DNA of 64,000 bases from Pelomonas sp. Root1217 (GCF_001425705.1 NZ_LMDC01000012.1:65402-129401), one strand, 5' to 3'; numbered from the stretch's first letter, positions 17,072 to 26,023 are shown. Program-made: numbers and translations. Notes: generated from the sequence alone by a model not told the origin.

Positions 17072-18228
17072 CGCCCAGGCGTACCGGCGGCTGCGGACCG
17101 ACCCATGGGCTGCCCGAGCTGCCATGCGCTGGCGAGCCGCCGGCCTTCGGCCAATTGCTCCGGCGTCAAGGTCTGCGCCACCCGGTCACGCTCGATCTCT
17201 ACGCCTTGCGGGGGTCTGCTGCCGGCGGCAGAGAGGTGCAGCCAAACATAGGCTTGCACGGCATCCTCCGGCACCCCGTTGCCGTAGCGAAGCAATCGCG
17301 CCAGATTGCGCTGGGCCCGGCTGTGTCCCAGCCGGGCCGCTTGTTCGTACCAACGCGCGGCCTGCTCGACGTCCCGTCCCACGCCCGTGCCGAGCAAATA
17401 GCAGGTACCCAGATTGTCCATACCTGCGGCGCTGCCTTGTTCAGCCGCCTCACGGTACCAGCGCACCGCCTCGCTCTCATCCTTCTCGACCCCCTCGCCA
17501 CGGCTCAACAACACGCCCAGGTTGACCTGGGCGTTGGCATTGCCTTGCTCGGCCGCCATGCGGTACCAGCGCACCGCCTCCGGGTAATCTCTCGCCACAC
17601 CCTGGCCGTGCTCGAGCATCGCTCCGAGGATGGACTGCCCCTGGGGTTCGCCCTGCTCGGCGGCCCTGCGAAACCATTGCACCGCCTCTTCGGCGTTCCT
17701 GTTGACACCCTGCCCGTTGTTCAGCATCAGTCCCAGGTTGTATTGAGCCTTCGCGTAGCCCTGCTCGGCCGCTTTGCGGTACCAGAACAGCGCGTCCGAT
17801 TCATTCTTGGCGAGCACTCGGCCAAAGGCGTGCCATGCGCCAAGGGTGAACTGTGCCGCCGCATGGCCCTGAGCGGCCGCCCTGCGGTACCAGCTCAACG
17901 CCTCGGTTTCGTTCTTTGCCACCCCCTGCCCCAACGCGAGCATCTGCCCGAGGTTGTACTGGGCGTCCGGGTTTCCCTGCTCTGCGGACTTTCGGTACCA
18001 GTGCATAGCCTCGCCCGCGTTTGCCGGACCGTCCACCCCATGCAAATGCATCCAGCCCAAGCGGAATTGGGCGAGGGCGTCGCCCGCCTGCGCGAAAGGT
18101 CTGAGCTTCCGCACCAGGCCTGAGTAGCGTTCCGCATCCACGGCTGCATCGATGTCCTTGGTTTGTGCGCAGGCCATTGGAGAAAGCAGCCCCACCAGCA
18201 TCGCGACGGCAAGGCATCGGATTTGCAT
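17068..18228 (-). CDS. Secreted Sel1-repeat protein
   Basis: The 386-residue protein has a Sec signal peptide (MQIRCLAVAMLVGLLSPMACA, cleavage before QTKD). About eight 36-residue Sel1 (TPR-like) repeats follow, each of the form EA..WYRKAAEQG.A.AQ..LG...-GQGV.K. Such solenoids mediate protein-protein contacts in the periplasm or outer envelope. The ATG at 18228 is chosen because it begins the signal peptide and follows GGGAG; the frame is open much further upstream only as a shadow of parB. The last repeat is degenerate, and the C-terminal helix (TPEQLAEGRRLASAWQ) is a common capping sequence. It is divergent from parB, with 60 bp between starts. The partner is unknown. Confidence 0.9.
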   Translation of the reverse strand: MQIRCLAVAMLVGLLSPMACAQTKDIDAAVDAERYSGLVRKLRPFAQAGDALAQFRLGWMHLHGVDGPANAGEAMHWYRKSAEQGNPDAQYNLGQMLALGQGVAKNETEALSWYRRAAAQGHAAAQFTLGAWHAFGRVLAKNESDALFWYRKAAEQGYAKAQYNLGLMLNNGQGVNRNAEEAVQWFRRAAEQGEPQGQSILGAMLEHGQGVARDYPEAVRWYRMAAEQGNANAQVNLGVLLSRGEGVEKDESEAVRWYREAAEQGSAAGMDNLGTCYLLGTGVGRDVEQAARWYEQAARLGHSRAQRNLARLLRYGNGVPEDAVQAYVWLHLSAAGSRPPQGVEIERDRVAQTLTPEQLAEGRRLASAWQLGQPMGRSAAAGTPGR

Positions 18229-18288
18229 TTCTAGTGCTCCCAAGTCGGCCCGGCAGGATAGCCGCCTCCCACGCGCGAGAATTGCCCT

Positions 18289-19182
18289 ATGGTCACCAAG
18301 AAACCCAAAGGCCTCGGCCTCGGCCTGGAAGCCCTGCTCGGCCCCAAGGTCAGCGAAGCGCCCGCCACCGACTTGCCCTCCACGCTGAAGCTTGAACAGC
18401 TGCAGGCCGGCAAATACCAGCCGCGCACGCGAATGGACGAGGGCTCGCTGTACGAGCTGGCCGAGTCGATCAAGGCGCAAGGGATCATGCAACCGATCCT
18501 GGTGCGCCCGATCTCGCCGAACGGGAGCGCAACCTACGAGATCATTGCCGGCGAGCGGCGCTTCCGTGCGGCAAAACTTGCCGGCCTGCGCGAGGTGCCG
18601 GTGCTCGTCAAGGCGGTGCCCGACGAGTCGGCCGCCGCGATGGCGCTGATCGAGAACATCCAGCGCGAGGACCTGAACCCGCTGGAAGAGGCGCAGGGCC
18701 TGAAACGACTCACCGACGAGTTCGGCCTGACGCATGAGCAGGCGGCCCAGGCGGTCGGCCGTTCGCGCAGTGCGGCCAGCAATCTGCTGCGGCTTTTGAA
18801 CCTGAGCGCGCCGGTGCAGAACATGCTGATGGCGGGCGACCTCGACATGGGCCACGCCCGCGCACTGCTGCCGCTGGACGGCGCCACGCAGATCACGACG
18901 GCCACCGAGATCGCGGCCAAGAAGCTCAGCGTGCGTGAGGCCGAAAAGCTGGTGGCCAGGCACCAGGGCGCCGCCCGCCAGACGCCGCTGCTGCGCGTGA
19001 AGGGCGACAAGAGCCGTGACGTGCTGCGGCTGGAAGAAGAGTTGGCCGACGCTTTGGGCACGACCGTCGAGGTGCGCGTGAAGAAGGCCGCCAAGCGCGG
19101 TGGCCATAGCGGCGAACTGGCCATCCATTTCGACTCGCTGGACGCCCTGTCCGGCATTCTTGACAAGCTGCGCGGCGCCTGA
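18289..19182 (+). CDS. parB: Chromosome-partitioning protein ParB
   Basis: ParB is a CTP-dependent clamp that loads at parS sites and spreads along DNA for origin segregation. The 297-residue protein has the usual basic N-terminus (KKPKGLGLGLEALLG), the nuclease-fold/CTP-binding motif GERRFRAAKLAGL with ENIQREDLNPLEEA, an HTH (LTHEQAAQAVGRSRSAASNL) and a C-terminal dimerisation region ending GGHSGELAIHFDSLDALSGIL. Unusually, parA, normally just upstream and co-transcribed, is not adjacent; the upstream neighbour is a divergent Sel1 gene. I found no perfect parS (TGTTTCACGTGAAACA) in the window. No strong ribosome site precedes the ATG. Confidence 0.95.
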   Translation: MVTKKPKGLGLGLEALLGPKVSEAPATDLPSTLKLEQLQAGKYQPRTRMDEGSLYELAESIKAQGIMQPILVRPISPNGSATYEIIAGERRFRAAKLAGLREVPVLVKAVPDESAAAMALIENIQREDLNPLEEAQGLKRLTDEFGLTHEQAAQAVGRSRSAASNLLRLLNLSAPVQNMLMAGDLDMGHARALLPLDGATQITTATEIAAKKLSVREAEKLVARHQGAARQTPLLRVKGDKSRDVLRLEEELADALGTTVEVRVKKAAKRGGHSGELAIHFDSLDALSGILDKLRGA

Positions 19183-19530
19183 GCAACGCAAGCGGCGATG
19201 CAATGCGGCGGCGTCTGACAAGGCGCTGCCGGCCGGCGCTCAACACTAGGTGCGCAACAAGGATGGTGATGCATCCGCGGCGCGTGCCACCCTCGCAACA
19301 GTTCTTCACCGACAGCTCTGTCTGCGGCCCGCCACAAGGCCCCCGGGTTCGTGTGGTTTGCCCGAAAAGTGCCAGGTCTTGCCCAAACAGCGGGCGTATG
19401 CTGGCCCGGCACCCTGTCAACGGAAAACCGTGTTGGTTTGTTGGTGGTCGTGTTGATGGGCAGATAGCGGCTTATTCTTGAGATTGACGAAAGGTCGGCG
19501 GCGCCAAGCTGCTGATCTAGCGAGTGGAGA
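19183..19530. other. Intergenic region upstream of the prkA operon
   Basis: About 350 bases after parB contain no convincing gene. The region is somewhat richer in A/T near 19420-19500 (GTGTTGGTTTGTTGGTGGTC, then TTATTCTTGAGATTGACG), which is where a promoter for prkA would be expected. I could not find a good sigma-54 (GG-N10-GC) or sigma-70 consensus pair, so no promoter is assigned. Confidence 0.4.
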
Positions 19531-19597
19531 GTTCTGATGACGCCTTGCTGTTGAGGCGCGATCAGAACCCCCCAGTCCCTCGGGCACGGATCGTGCC
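19531..19597 (+). promoter_or_regulatory. Two hairpins in the prkA 5' leader
   Basis: Two inverted repeats lie just ahead of the prkA ribosome site. The first pairs GTTCTGAT (19531-19538) with ATCAGAAC (19561-19568) and CGCC (19541-19544) with GGCG (19555-19558). The second pairs GGCACG (19583-19588) with CGTGCC (19592-19597). Neither is followed by a T-run, so they look more like leader-RNA structure than a terminator. They end about 24 bases before AGGAGG. A role in mRNA stability or translational control is inference. Confidence 0.4.
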
Positions 19598-19633
19598 TGC
19601 GGCCCTGTGGAGTTCAAACCGCAGGAGGTCGGC

Positions 19634-21556
19634 ATGGACGTCATCAGCCATTTCGCAGCGCGCTTCGAGCGCAGCAAGGTCGAGGAGCTCTCGCTGGAGG
19701 ACTACCTCGCAGAGTGCAAGAAAAACCCACTGGCCTACGCCACGGCTGCCGAGCGCATGCTGCAGGCCATCGGCGAGCCGCAGATGCTGGACACGCGCAA
19801 CGACCAGCGGTTGTCGCGCCTGTTCGCCAACAAGACGATCAAGATCTACCCGGCCTTCGCCGAGTTCTATGGCCTGGAAGAGGCCATCGAGCAGGTTGTT
19901 TCCTACTTCCGCCACGCCGCACAAGGCCTGGAAGAGAAGAAGCAGATCCTCTACCTGCTCGGGCCCGTGGGCGGCGGCAAGAGTTCCATCGCCGAGCGGC
20001 TCAAGCAGCTGATGGAGCACGTGCCCTTTTACGCGCTCGCCGGCTCGCCGGTGAATGAGTCGCCCCTCGGCCTCTTCGACCTCATCGAGGACGGCCCGCT
20101 GCTGGAGCGCGACTACGGCATCCCGCGCCGCTACCTGAACCGCGTCTTGAGCCCCTGGGCCGTCAAGCGCCTGGACGAGTTCGGCGGCGACATCCGCAAG
20201 TTCAAGGTCGTCAAGCGCTACCCCAGCGTGCTCAAGCAGCTCGGCGTGGCCAAGACCGAGCCGGGCGACGAGAACAACCAGGACATCAGCTCGCTGGTCG
20301 GCAAGGTCGACATCCGCAAGCTCGAGACCTATGCCCAGGACGACCCCGATGCCTACAGCTACTCCGGTGGCCTGTGCCTGGCCAACCAGGGCCTGCTGGA
20401 GTTCGTGGAAATGTTCAAGGCGCCGATCAAGGTGCTGCACCCGCTGCTGACCGCCACGCAGGAAGGCAACTACAAGGGCACCGAGGGCTTTGGTGCCATT
20501 CCCTTCGACGGCATCGTGCTCGCACACAGCAACGAGAGCGAGTGGAAGACCTTCCGCAACAACAAGAACAACGAGGCCTTCCTCGACCGCGTCTACATCG
20601 TCAAGGTGCCCTACTGCCTGCGCGTCAGCGAAGAGGTCAAGATCTACGAGAAGCTGATCCGCGGTTCGTCGCTGTCCGAGGCCAAGTGCGCCCCCGGCAC
20701 GCTGAAGATGATGAGCCAGTTCGCGGTGCTCACGCGGCTGAAGGAGCCCGAGAACTCGTCGCTGTATTCCAAGATGCAGATCTACGACGGCGAGAACCTC
20801 AAGGACACCGACCCGCGCGCCAAGAGCTACCAGGAATACCGCGACTACGCCGGCGTTGACGAAGGCATGAGCGGCATCAGCACGCGCTTCGCCTACAAGA
20901 TCCTGTCCAAGGTCTTCAACTTCGACTCGGCCGAGGTGGCTGCCAACCCGGTGCACCTGATGTATGTGCTGGAGCAGCAGATCGAGCGCGAGCAGTTCCC
21001 CAAGGAGCTCGAAGAGAAATACGTCGGCTTCATCAAGGAACAGCTGTCGCCTCGCTACGCCGAGTTCATCGGCAAGGAGATCCAGACCGCCTATCTGGAG
21101 AGCTACAGCGAATACGGCCAGAACATCTTTGACCGCTACGTGACCTATGCCGACTACTGGATCCAGGACCAGGAGTACCGCGACACCGACACCGGCGAGG
21201 TGTTCGACCGTGCGTCACTGAACGCCGAGCTTGAGAAGATCGAGAAGCCGGCCGGCATCTCCAACCCCAAGGACTTCCGCAACGAGATCGTCAACTTCGT
21301 GCTGCGCGCGCGCGCCAACAACGCGGGCAAGAACCCGCTGTGGACGAGCTACGAGAAGCTGCGCACCGTCATCGAGAAGAAGATGTTCTCCAACACCGAG
21401 GAGCTGCTGCCCGTCATCAGCTTCAACGCCAAGGCCAGCGCCGAGGACGCCAAGAAGCACGAGAACTTCGTGCAGCGCATGGTGGACAAGGGCTACACGG
21501 CCAAGCAGGTGCGGCTGTTGTGCGAGTGGTACTTGAGGGTGCGCAAGAGTTCTTGA
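19634..21556 (+). CDS. prkA: PrkA-family serine protein kinase (YeaG)
   Basis: The 640-residue product matches E. coli YeaG in length. It has an AAA-type Walker A GPVGGGKS at about residues 110-117 and the PrkA signatures SHFAARFERSKVEELSLEDYL, YALAGSPVNESPLGLFD and HSNESEWKTFRNNKNNEAFLDR. In E. coli the kinase acts in adaptation to sustained nitrogen starvation and stress. The ATG at 19634 is preferred over a GTG at 19607 because AGGAGG lies 5-6 bases upstream and MDVISHFAARF matches homologues. It is the first gene of a prkA-yeaH-spoVR operon with a 19-bp gap to the next gene. A structured leader precedes it. Confidence 0.96.
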   Translation: MDVISHFAARFERSKVEELSLEDYLAECKKNPLAYATAAERMLQAIGEPQMLDTRNDQRLSRLFANKTIKIYPAFAEFYGLEEAIEQVVSYFRHAAQGLEEKKQILYLLGPVGGGKSSIAERLKQLMEHVPFYALAGSPVNESPLGLFDLIEDGPLLERDYGIPRRYLNRVLSPWAVKRLDEFGGDIRKFKVVKRYPSVLKQLGVAKTEPGDENNQDISSLVGKVDIRKLETYAQDDPDAYSYSGGLCLANQGLLEFVEMFKAPIKVLHPLLTATQEGNYKGTEGFGAIPFDGIVLAHSNESEWKTFRNNKNNEAFLDRVYIVKVPYCLRVSEEVKIYEKLIRGSSLSEAKCAPGTLKMMSQFAVLTRLKEPENSSLYSKMQIYDGENLKDTDPRAKSYQEYRDYAGVDEGMSGISTRFAYKILSKVFNFDSAEVAANPVHLMYVLEQQIEREQFPKELEEKYVGFIKEQLSPRYAEFIGKEIQTAYLESYSEYGQNIFDRYVTYADYWIQDQEYRDTDTGEVFDRASLNAELEKIEKPAGISNPKDFRNEIVNFVLRARANNAGKNPLWTSYEKLRTVIEKKMFSNTEELLPVISFNAKASAEDAKKHENFVQRMVDKGYTAKQVRLLCEWYLRVRKSS

Positions 21557-21575
21557 ACGCAACCGGCCACTGCTG

Positions 21576-22856
21576 ATGTCGCTTCAACAGATCATCGACC
21601 GGCGCCTCTCCGGCAAGAACAAGTCGATTGGCAACCGCGAGCGCTTCCTGCGCCGCCACAAGGAGCAGATCCGCGAGGCGGTGAAACGCGCGGTCGATGG
21701 CCGTGGCATCCGTGACATGGAGCGCGGCGAGGATGTGCACATCCCGAAGAAGGACCTGAACGAACCCGTCTTCGGCCATGGCGACGGCGGCATCCGCGAG
21801 GTCGTGCGGCCGGGCAACCAGGAGTATGTGAAGGGCGATCGCATCGCCAAGCCCAAGGGCGGGCAGGGCGGTGGCGGCGGCGGCGGCGAAGCCAGCGACC
21901 AGGGCGAGGGGGAAGACGACTTCGTCTTTCACCTCAGCAAGGAAGAGTTCATGCAGGTCTTCTTCGAGGACCTGGCCCTGCCCAATCTCGCCCGCACGAC
22001 GCTGGCCGACACCCCCGAGTGGCGCAGCCAGCGCGCTGGCTTCGTGTCCGACGGCACGCCAACCAACCTGCACGTCGTGCGCTCGATGCGCGGCGCTCTC
22101 GGCCGGCGCATCGCGCTGGGCATGGACAAGCGTCGCGAACTGCATGAGCTCGAAGCCCGCGAGCAGGAGCTGCTCAAGGAAGACCGCCCCGAGACGCCGC
22201 GCCTGCTGCTCGAAACCCGTGAGCGCATCCAGCATCTGCGCGAGCGCCTCAAGGCCATCCCTTTCCTCGACCCCATCGACCTGCGCTTTCGTGCCCGCGT
22301 GCGCATCCCGGTGCCGACGACGCGCGCCGTCATGTTCTGCCTGATGGACGTGTCCGGTTCCATGGACGAGGCCCGCAAGGACCTGGCCAAGCGCTTCTTC
22401 ATCCTGCTCTATCTCTTCCTGACGCGGCACTACGAGAAGATCGACGTCGTCTTCATCCGCCACCACACGCAGGCGCAGGAGGTCGACGAGCAGAACTTCT
22501 TCCACGCCACCGAGACCGGCGGCACCGTCGTCTCCAGCGCCCTGGTGTTGATGGAGCAGATCATCAAGGAGCGCTACTCGCCGACCGAGTGGAACATCTA
22601 CGGCGCCCAGGCCAGCGACGGCGACAACTGGCACCACGACAGCGGCCGCTGCCGCGAGCTGCTGGCCGACAAGCTGTTGCCGCTGTGCCGCTACTTCGCC
22701 TATGTGCAGGTGGCCGAGCCCGAGCAGAACCTCTGGGAGGAATACCAGAAGCTCAGCGAGGACGCCCGCCACTTCGCCATGCGCAAGGCCGTCGAGGCCT
22801 CGCAGATCTACCCCGTCTTCCGTGAGCTGTTCAAGAAGGAAGGGGCCTCCACATGA
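21576..22856 (+). CDS. yeaH: YeaH/YhbH-family DUF444 protein with VWA-like domain
   Basis: The 426-residue protein is the usual partner of PrkA. The N-terminus (RRLSGKNKSIGNRERFLRRH) and HIPKKDLNEPVFGHGDGG are DUF444 signatures. A low-complexity glycine tract (about residues 95-105) is followed by a von Willebrand factor A-like domain with the metal-binding motif MDVSGSMDEARKDLAKRFF. A function in the PrkA stress pathway is known only genetically in enterobacteria. Its stop overlaps the spoVR start as ATGA, so translation is coupled. Confidence 0.95.
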   Translation: MSLQQIIDRRLSGKNKSIGNRERFLRRHKEQIREAVKRAVDGRGIRDMERGEDVHIPKKDLNEPVFGHGDGGIREVVRPGNQEYVKGDRIAKPKGGQGGGGGGGEASDQGEGEDDFVFHLSKEEFMQVFFEDLALPNLARTTLADTPEWRSQRAGFVSDGTPTNLHVVRSMRGALGRRIALGMDKRRELHELEAREQELLKEDRPETPRLLLETRERIQHLRERLKAIPFLDPIDLRFRARVRIPVPTTRAVMFCLMDVSGSMDEARKDLAKRFFILLYLFLTRHYEKIDVVFIRHHTQAQEVDEQNFFHATETGGTVVSSALVLMEQIIKERYSPTEWNIYGAQASDGDNWHHDSGRCRELLADKLLPLCRYFAYVQVAEPEQNLWEEYQKLSEDARHFAMRKAVEASQIYPVFRELFKKEGAST

Positions 22857-24454
22857 GCAGTAAAGAGGACCGCCGTCACCACGAGCGCCCGGCCAACCCG
22901 CCGGCCGGCATGCCCGACCGTCGCCAGCACCTGCCGCTGCGGCGCATGAAGCCGCTGGCAGAGCGCCCCAGCCAGCCGTTGCCTTCGCCCAATGACTGGA
23001 GCTTCGAGCTCATCGACGAGTACCACACCGTCATCAAGCACACCGCCGAGCGCTTCGGCCTGGACACCTATGCCAACCAGCTCGAGGTCATCACCGCCGA
23101 GCAGATGATGGACGCCTATGCCTCCGTGGGCATGCCGGTCAACTACCGGCACTGGAGCTATGGCAAGGAGTTCATCAGCACCGAGCGCAACTACAAGCGC
23201 GGCCAGATGGGCCTGGCCTATGAGATCGTCATCAACTCCGACCCGTGCATCGCCTACCTGATGGAGGAGAACACGCTGGCCATGCAGGCCCTGGTCATCG
23301 CCCATGCCTGCTACGGCCACAACAGCTTCTTCAAAGGGAACTACCTGTTCCGCATGTGGACGGATGCCTCGTCCATCATCGACTACCTCGTCTACGCGAA
23401 GAACTACGTCGCCGACTGCGAGGAGCGCTACGGCGTCGACGCTGTCGAGACCCTGCTCGACTCCTGCCACGCGCTGATGAACCACGGCGTGGACCGCTAC
23501 CGCCGCCCCGCCAAGCTGTCGCTCGCCGAAGAGCGCGCACGGCTCAAAGACCGCGAGCAGCACGCACAGTCGCAGATCAACGACCTCTGGCGCACCCTGC
23601 CCAAGAAGGCCGACCGCCCCGACGAAGCCGCCGAGAGCCGCCGCTTTCCTGATGAGCCGCAGGAGAACCTGCTGTACTTCATCGAGAAAAACGCGCCGCT
23701 GCTGGAGCCCTGGCAGCGCGAGGTCGTGCGCATCGTGCGCAAGATTGCCCAGTACTTCTACCCGCAGCGCCAGACGCAGGTCATGAACGAAGGCTGGGCC
23801 ACCTTCTGGCACCACCGCCTGCTCAACCAGATGTATGACGACGGGTATCTCTCCGACGGCATGATGATCGAGTGGCTCAAGTCACACACCAACGTCGTCT
23901 ATCAGCATCCCAACGCCAACCTCAACCCGTATGCGTTGGGCTTTGCGATGTACACCGACATCAAGCGCATCTGCGAAAACCCGACGGATGAAGACCGCGA
24001 CTGGTTCCCCGACATCGCCGGCAGCGACTGGCTGCCCACGCTTGACCACGCGATGCGCAACTTCAAGGACGAGAGCTTCATCGGCCAGTACCTGAGCCCG
24101 AAGATCATGCGCGACTTCCGCCTCTTCTCCATCATCGACGACGAGGCCAAGAGCGAGTACGAGATCTCCGCCATCCACGACGAAGGCGGCTACCGCCACG
24201 TGCGCCAGGCGCTGGCGCGCCAGTACGACCTGTCCACGCGCGAGCCCAACATCCAGGTGTGGAACGTCAACCTGCGCGGCGACCGGTCACTGACGCTGCG
24301 CCACGTGCAGCACCTGAACCGCCCGTTGCATGACAGCGCCCAGGAAGTGCTCAAGCATGTCGGCCGCCTCTGGGGCTTTGGCGTGCAGCTGGAAAGCGTC
24401 AACACGCGCGGCGACGTGACCAAGCGCTGGAGCGTGCCGGCTCAGGTGGGCTGA
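22853..24454 (+). CDS. SpoVR family protein (YcgB)
   Basis: The 533-residue protein belongs to the SpoVR/YcgB family. Signatures are VNYRHWSYGKEF, ACYGHNSFFKGNYLF, QTQVMNEGWATFWHH and YALGFAMYTDIKRIC. In Bacillus SpoVR affects spore cortex formation; in Gram-negatives it is encoded with PrkA and YeaH and presumed to act in the same stress response. The charged N-terminal extension (SSKEDRRHHERPANPPAG) is poorly conserved but follows directly from the ATGA overlap with yeaH. The last 39 bases, encoding VTKRWSVPAQVG, recur with three differences at 26024-26062. Confidence 0.95.
   Translation: MSSKEDRRHHERPANPPAGMPDRRQHLPLRRMKPLAERPSQPLPSPNDWSFELIDEYHTVIKHTAERFGLDTYANQLEVITAEQMMDAYASVGMPVNYRHWSYGKEFISTERNYKRGQMGLAYEIVINSDPCIAYLMEENTLAMQALVIAHACYGHNSFFKGNYLFRMWTDASSIIDYLVYAKNYVADCEERYGVDAVETLLDSCHALMNHGVDRYRRPAKLSLAEERARLKDREQHAQSQINDLWRTLPKKADRPDEAAESRRFPDEPQENLLYFIEKNAPLLEPWQREVVRIVRKIAQYFYPQRQTQVMNEGWATFWHHRLLNQMYDDGYLSDGMMIEWLKSHTNVVYQHPNANLNPYALGFAMYTDIKRICENPTDEDRDWFPDIAGSDWLPTLDHAMRNFKDESFIGQYLSPKIMRDFRLFSIIDDEAKSEYEISAIHDEGGYRHVRQALARQYDLSTREPNIQVWNVNLRGDRSLTLRHVQHLNRPLHDSAQEVLKHVGRLWGFGVQLESVNTRGDVTKRWSVPAQVG
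24416..24454 (+). repeat. Direct repeat at the spoVR 3' end (left copy)
   Basis: This 39-base segment is the last 12 codons plus the stop of spoVR. It matches 26024-26062 at 36 of 39 positions. The two copies flank about 1.57 kb carrying a PEP-CTERM gene and a transposase-derived HTH gene, like attachment-site repeats at the 3' end of a target gene. Confidence 0.75.
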
Positions 24455-24807
24455 GGCGGGCACCCGCCGCGACAGGCGACCTGGCCACGCGGGCGGAGCG
24501 CCAACTCGGGCGACGACGGCAACCCGTGTTGCTGTCGAGAAAACTTACATCCTCGCCGCCCGCCAGGCGCGTCACGACGAAAGCCGACTCGCCCCCACCC
24601 ATCGCCGCGACGGAAACTGGCGCGGGGGTCGAGCGGTCAGCGGGATTTCCCCCCGTGGTTCTGCCGGAGTACCGACCGGCGGCTCGGCCAGCACTTCTGT
24701 CGAGTGGCCGCACCTGTGCTCCTTGGCATGGAGGATGCGTCAAAGCCTGACGAGGGCCGCCGCAAGGCAATTTCGGCTCGCCCCATCAACGCCGCAGGAG
24801 AAACGCG
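24455..24807. other. Intergenic region upstream of a PEP-CTERM gene
   Basis: About 350 bases with no supported gene. It contains several G/C-rich potential stems but no motif I can assign. The ribosome site GCAGGAGAAAC precedes the ATG at 24808. I considered a cyclic-di-GMP riboswitch around 24733-24780 and rejected it. Confidence 0.35.
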
Positions 24808-25491
24808 ATGCGTGAACTCAAGATATTGGCAAGCGCCATCGCCGCGCTGGCGATGTCATCAGGCGCGGCACCGGCGGCGGCGGCACCTCAGGTGGAGGTC
24901 GACTTCACGACGGGCTGCTCGCTATTTGGTGGCCAGGGCTTCAGCTCGGGTCGGCTCGGCTTCTTCAAAGCCATGGACACCCTGGGGCCCTGCGACGTGA
25001 CGATTACCGTGTCGGGGATGGTGAAGGGCGGCTCATTTAATTTCGAGATCAGCGAGGGTGTTCGCAACAACTCTGCGTTCAACTGGCACGATTTCCACCA
25101 CAGCCTGGGCTACCGCATGAACGGCGTTTTCAAGCGGTCGGGCACCACCGACGGTGTCTATTTTTCGGTCGACCCTCCGAAGACGGGTGAGAACTTCACA
25201 CTGACTGGACAGGACGACCCCTCGCAAGCGAACTCGCTCGACTGGGTCGCGTCCGGGCCTGATTTCGCCAACGACGGCATTGGCGTCAACGACTTCCACT
25301 TCGGCCTGCACATCTCCGACGTCGACGAATCCGGCAACGCCGACAACGACGGCGTCACCACCTTCGTGCTGCGCCAGCAGGCCACCATCCCCGAACCCGG
25401 TGCCTTGTCCTTGTGGCTGCTGGTCAGCGGTGCGGGCCTGCTGGCCAGCCGGCGACGCCGCCAGACCGCTGCACCGACCTTTGCTCATTGA
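24808..25491 (+). CDS. PEP-CTERM sorting domain protein
   Basis: The 227-residue exported protein has an N-terminal signal (LKILASAIAALAMSSGAAPA). It ends with the exosortase recognition tripartite signal: PEP in TIPEPGALS, a hydrophobic segment (LWLLVSGAGLLAS) and an RRRR cluster. Such proteins are processed by exosortase EpsH/XrtA-type enzymes and sent to the surface or extracellular matrix; no exosortase is in this window. The middle is a beta-rich domain with Asp/Asn-rich VDESGNADNDGVTTF and two cysteines (CSLFGG, GPCDV). It overlaps the convergent HTH gene by 7 bp and lies inside the segment flanked by the spoVR 3'-end repeats, suggesting recent acquisition. Confidence 0.88.
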   Translation: MRELKILASAIAALAMSSGAAPAAAAPQVEVDFTTGCSLFGGQGFSSGRLGFFKAMDTLGPCDVTITVSGMVKGGSFNFEISEGVRNNSAFNWHDFHHSLGYRMNGVFKRSGTTDGVYFSVDPPKTGENFTLTGQDDPSQANSLDWVASGPDFANDGIGVNDFHFGLHISDVDESGNADNDGVTTFVLRQQATIPEPGALSLWLLVSGAGLLASRRRRQTAAPTFAH

Positions 25492-25931
25492 TGCGCCGCA
25501 CCTCGCAGAAACCGCTGGCATTGTCGCAAGCTCATCTCCACGCAGAAGCAGACCTGCAGGTGCTGCTGCAACAGCGGCCCATCCCAGCGCTCCTGCGCGT
25601 AGCCGCATTGGCAGGGCAAGCCCTGCAGATCAAGCCGAAGGCGCCGCGCGGTCTCCGATGAGACTCGCGACGGGCGGCCTCTCGGCCCCGCCAGCGGCGC
25701 GTGCTCCGCACCGCCCAGTGCGTCGGGGTCGTGGACGTAAGCCGTCACCCAGCGCTGAACGCTGCGTGTGCCATCGCCAAACCAGCTGGCCACTTCACGA
25801 CAGCTGTGCCCCAAAGCCACCAGGTACACGCAATGCAGCCGATGCAATTCGTGCTGGGCTGGCGACCGGCAGGACTCGTGGCGCACGTCGGTACGAAGCT
25901 TTCGCAAGGCACGCGTTGATAGGTTGAGCAT
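25485..25931 (-). CDS. Stand-alone helix-turn-helix protein related to IS630-type transposase N-termini
   Basis: The 148-residue product starts at ATG 25931 (MLNLSTRALRKLRTDVRHES). HELHRLHCVYLVALGHSCREVASWFGDGTRSVQRWVTAYV is a homeodomain-like HTH, followed by a basic linker (GPRGRPSRVS) and a second winged-helix-like part (QERWDGPLLQQHLQVCFCVE, then MSLRQCQRFLR). This order matches the DNA-binding N-terminal half of IS630/Tc1-mariner-type transposases. No catalytic DDE domain follows; the protein ends at about the point where it would begin. It is either a decayed element or a domesticated DNA-binding protein. The open frame upstream of 25931 is probably non-coding. The gene converges on, and overlaps, the PEP-CTERM gene. 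Confidence 0.6.
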   Translation of the reverse strand: MLNLSTRALRKLRTDVRHESCRSPAQHELHRLHCVYLVALGHSCREVASWFGDGTRSVQRWVTAYVHDPDALGGAEHAPLAGPRGRPSRVSSETARRLRLDLQGLPCQCGYAQERWDGPLLQQHLQVCFCVEMSLRQCQRFLRGAAHQ

Positions 25932-26023
25932 GGTCACCCCTGCAATCCGCCCGGCGGCGGTACGGCCACCGCACCTTACTGCAAAGCCGCCTGTCGCGGG
26001 CAGGGTCGATCGGGTCCTCGGGC

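Noticed and set aside
19183-19633. Sigma-54 promoter for the prkA operon
   Set aside because: Several GG and GC pairs were tried, but none gave the required GG-N10-GC with flanking consensus.
18289-19633. A parS site near parB
   Set aside because: No sequence close to TGTTTCACGTGAAACA was found in this region, nor noticed elsewhere in the window.
24733-24807. Possible cyclic-di-GMP riboswitch upstream of the PEP-CTERM gene
   Set aside because: The GCGTCAAAGCC string loosely recalls the GEMM core, but the tetraloop, receptor and expected pairing could not be built.
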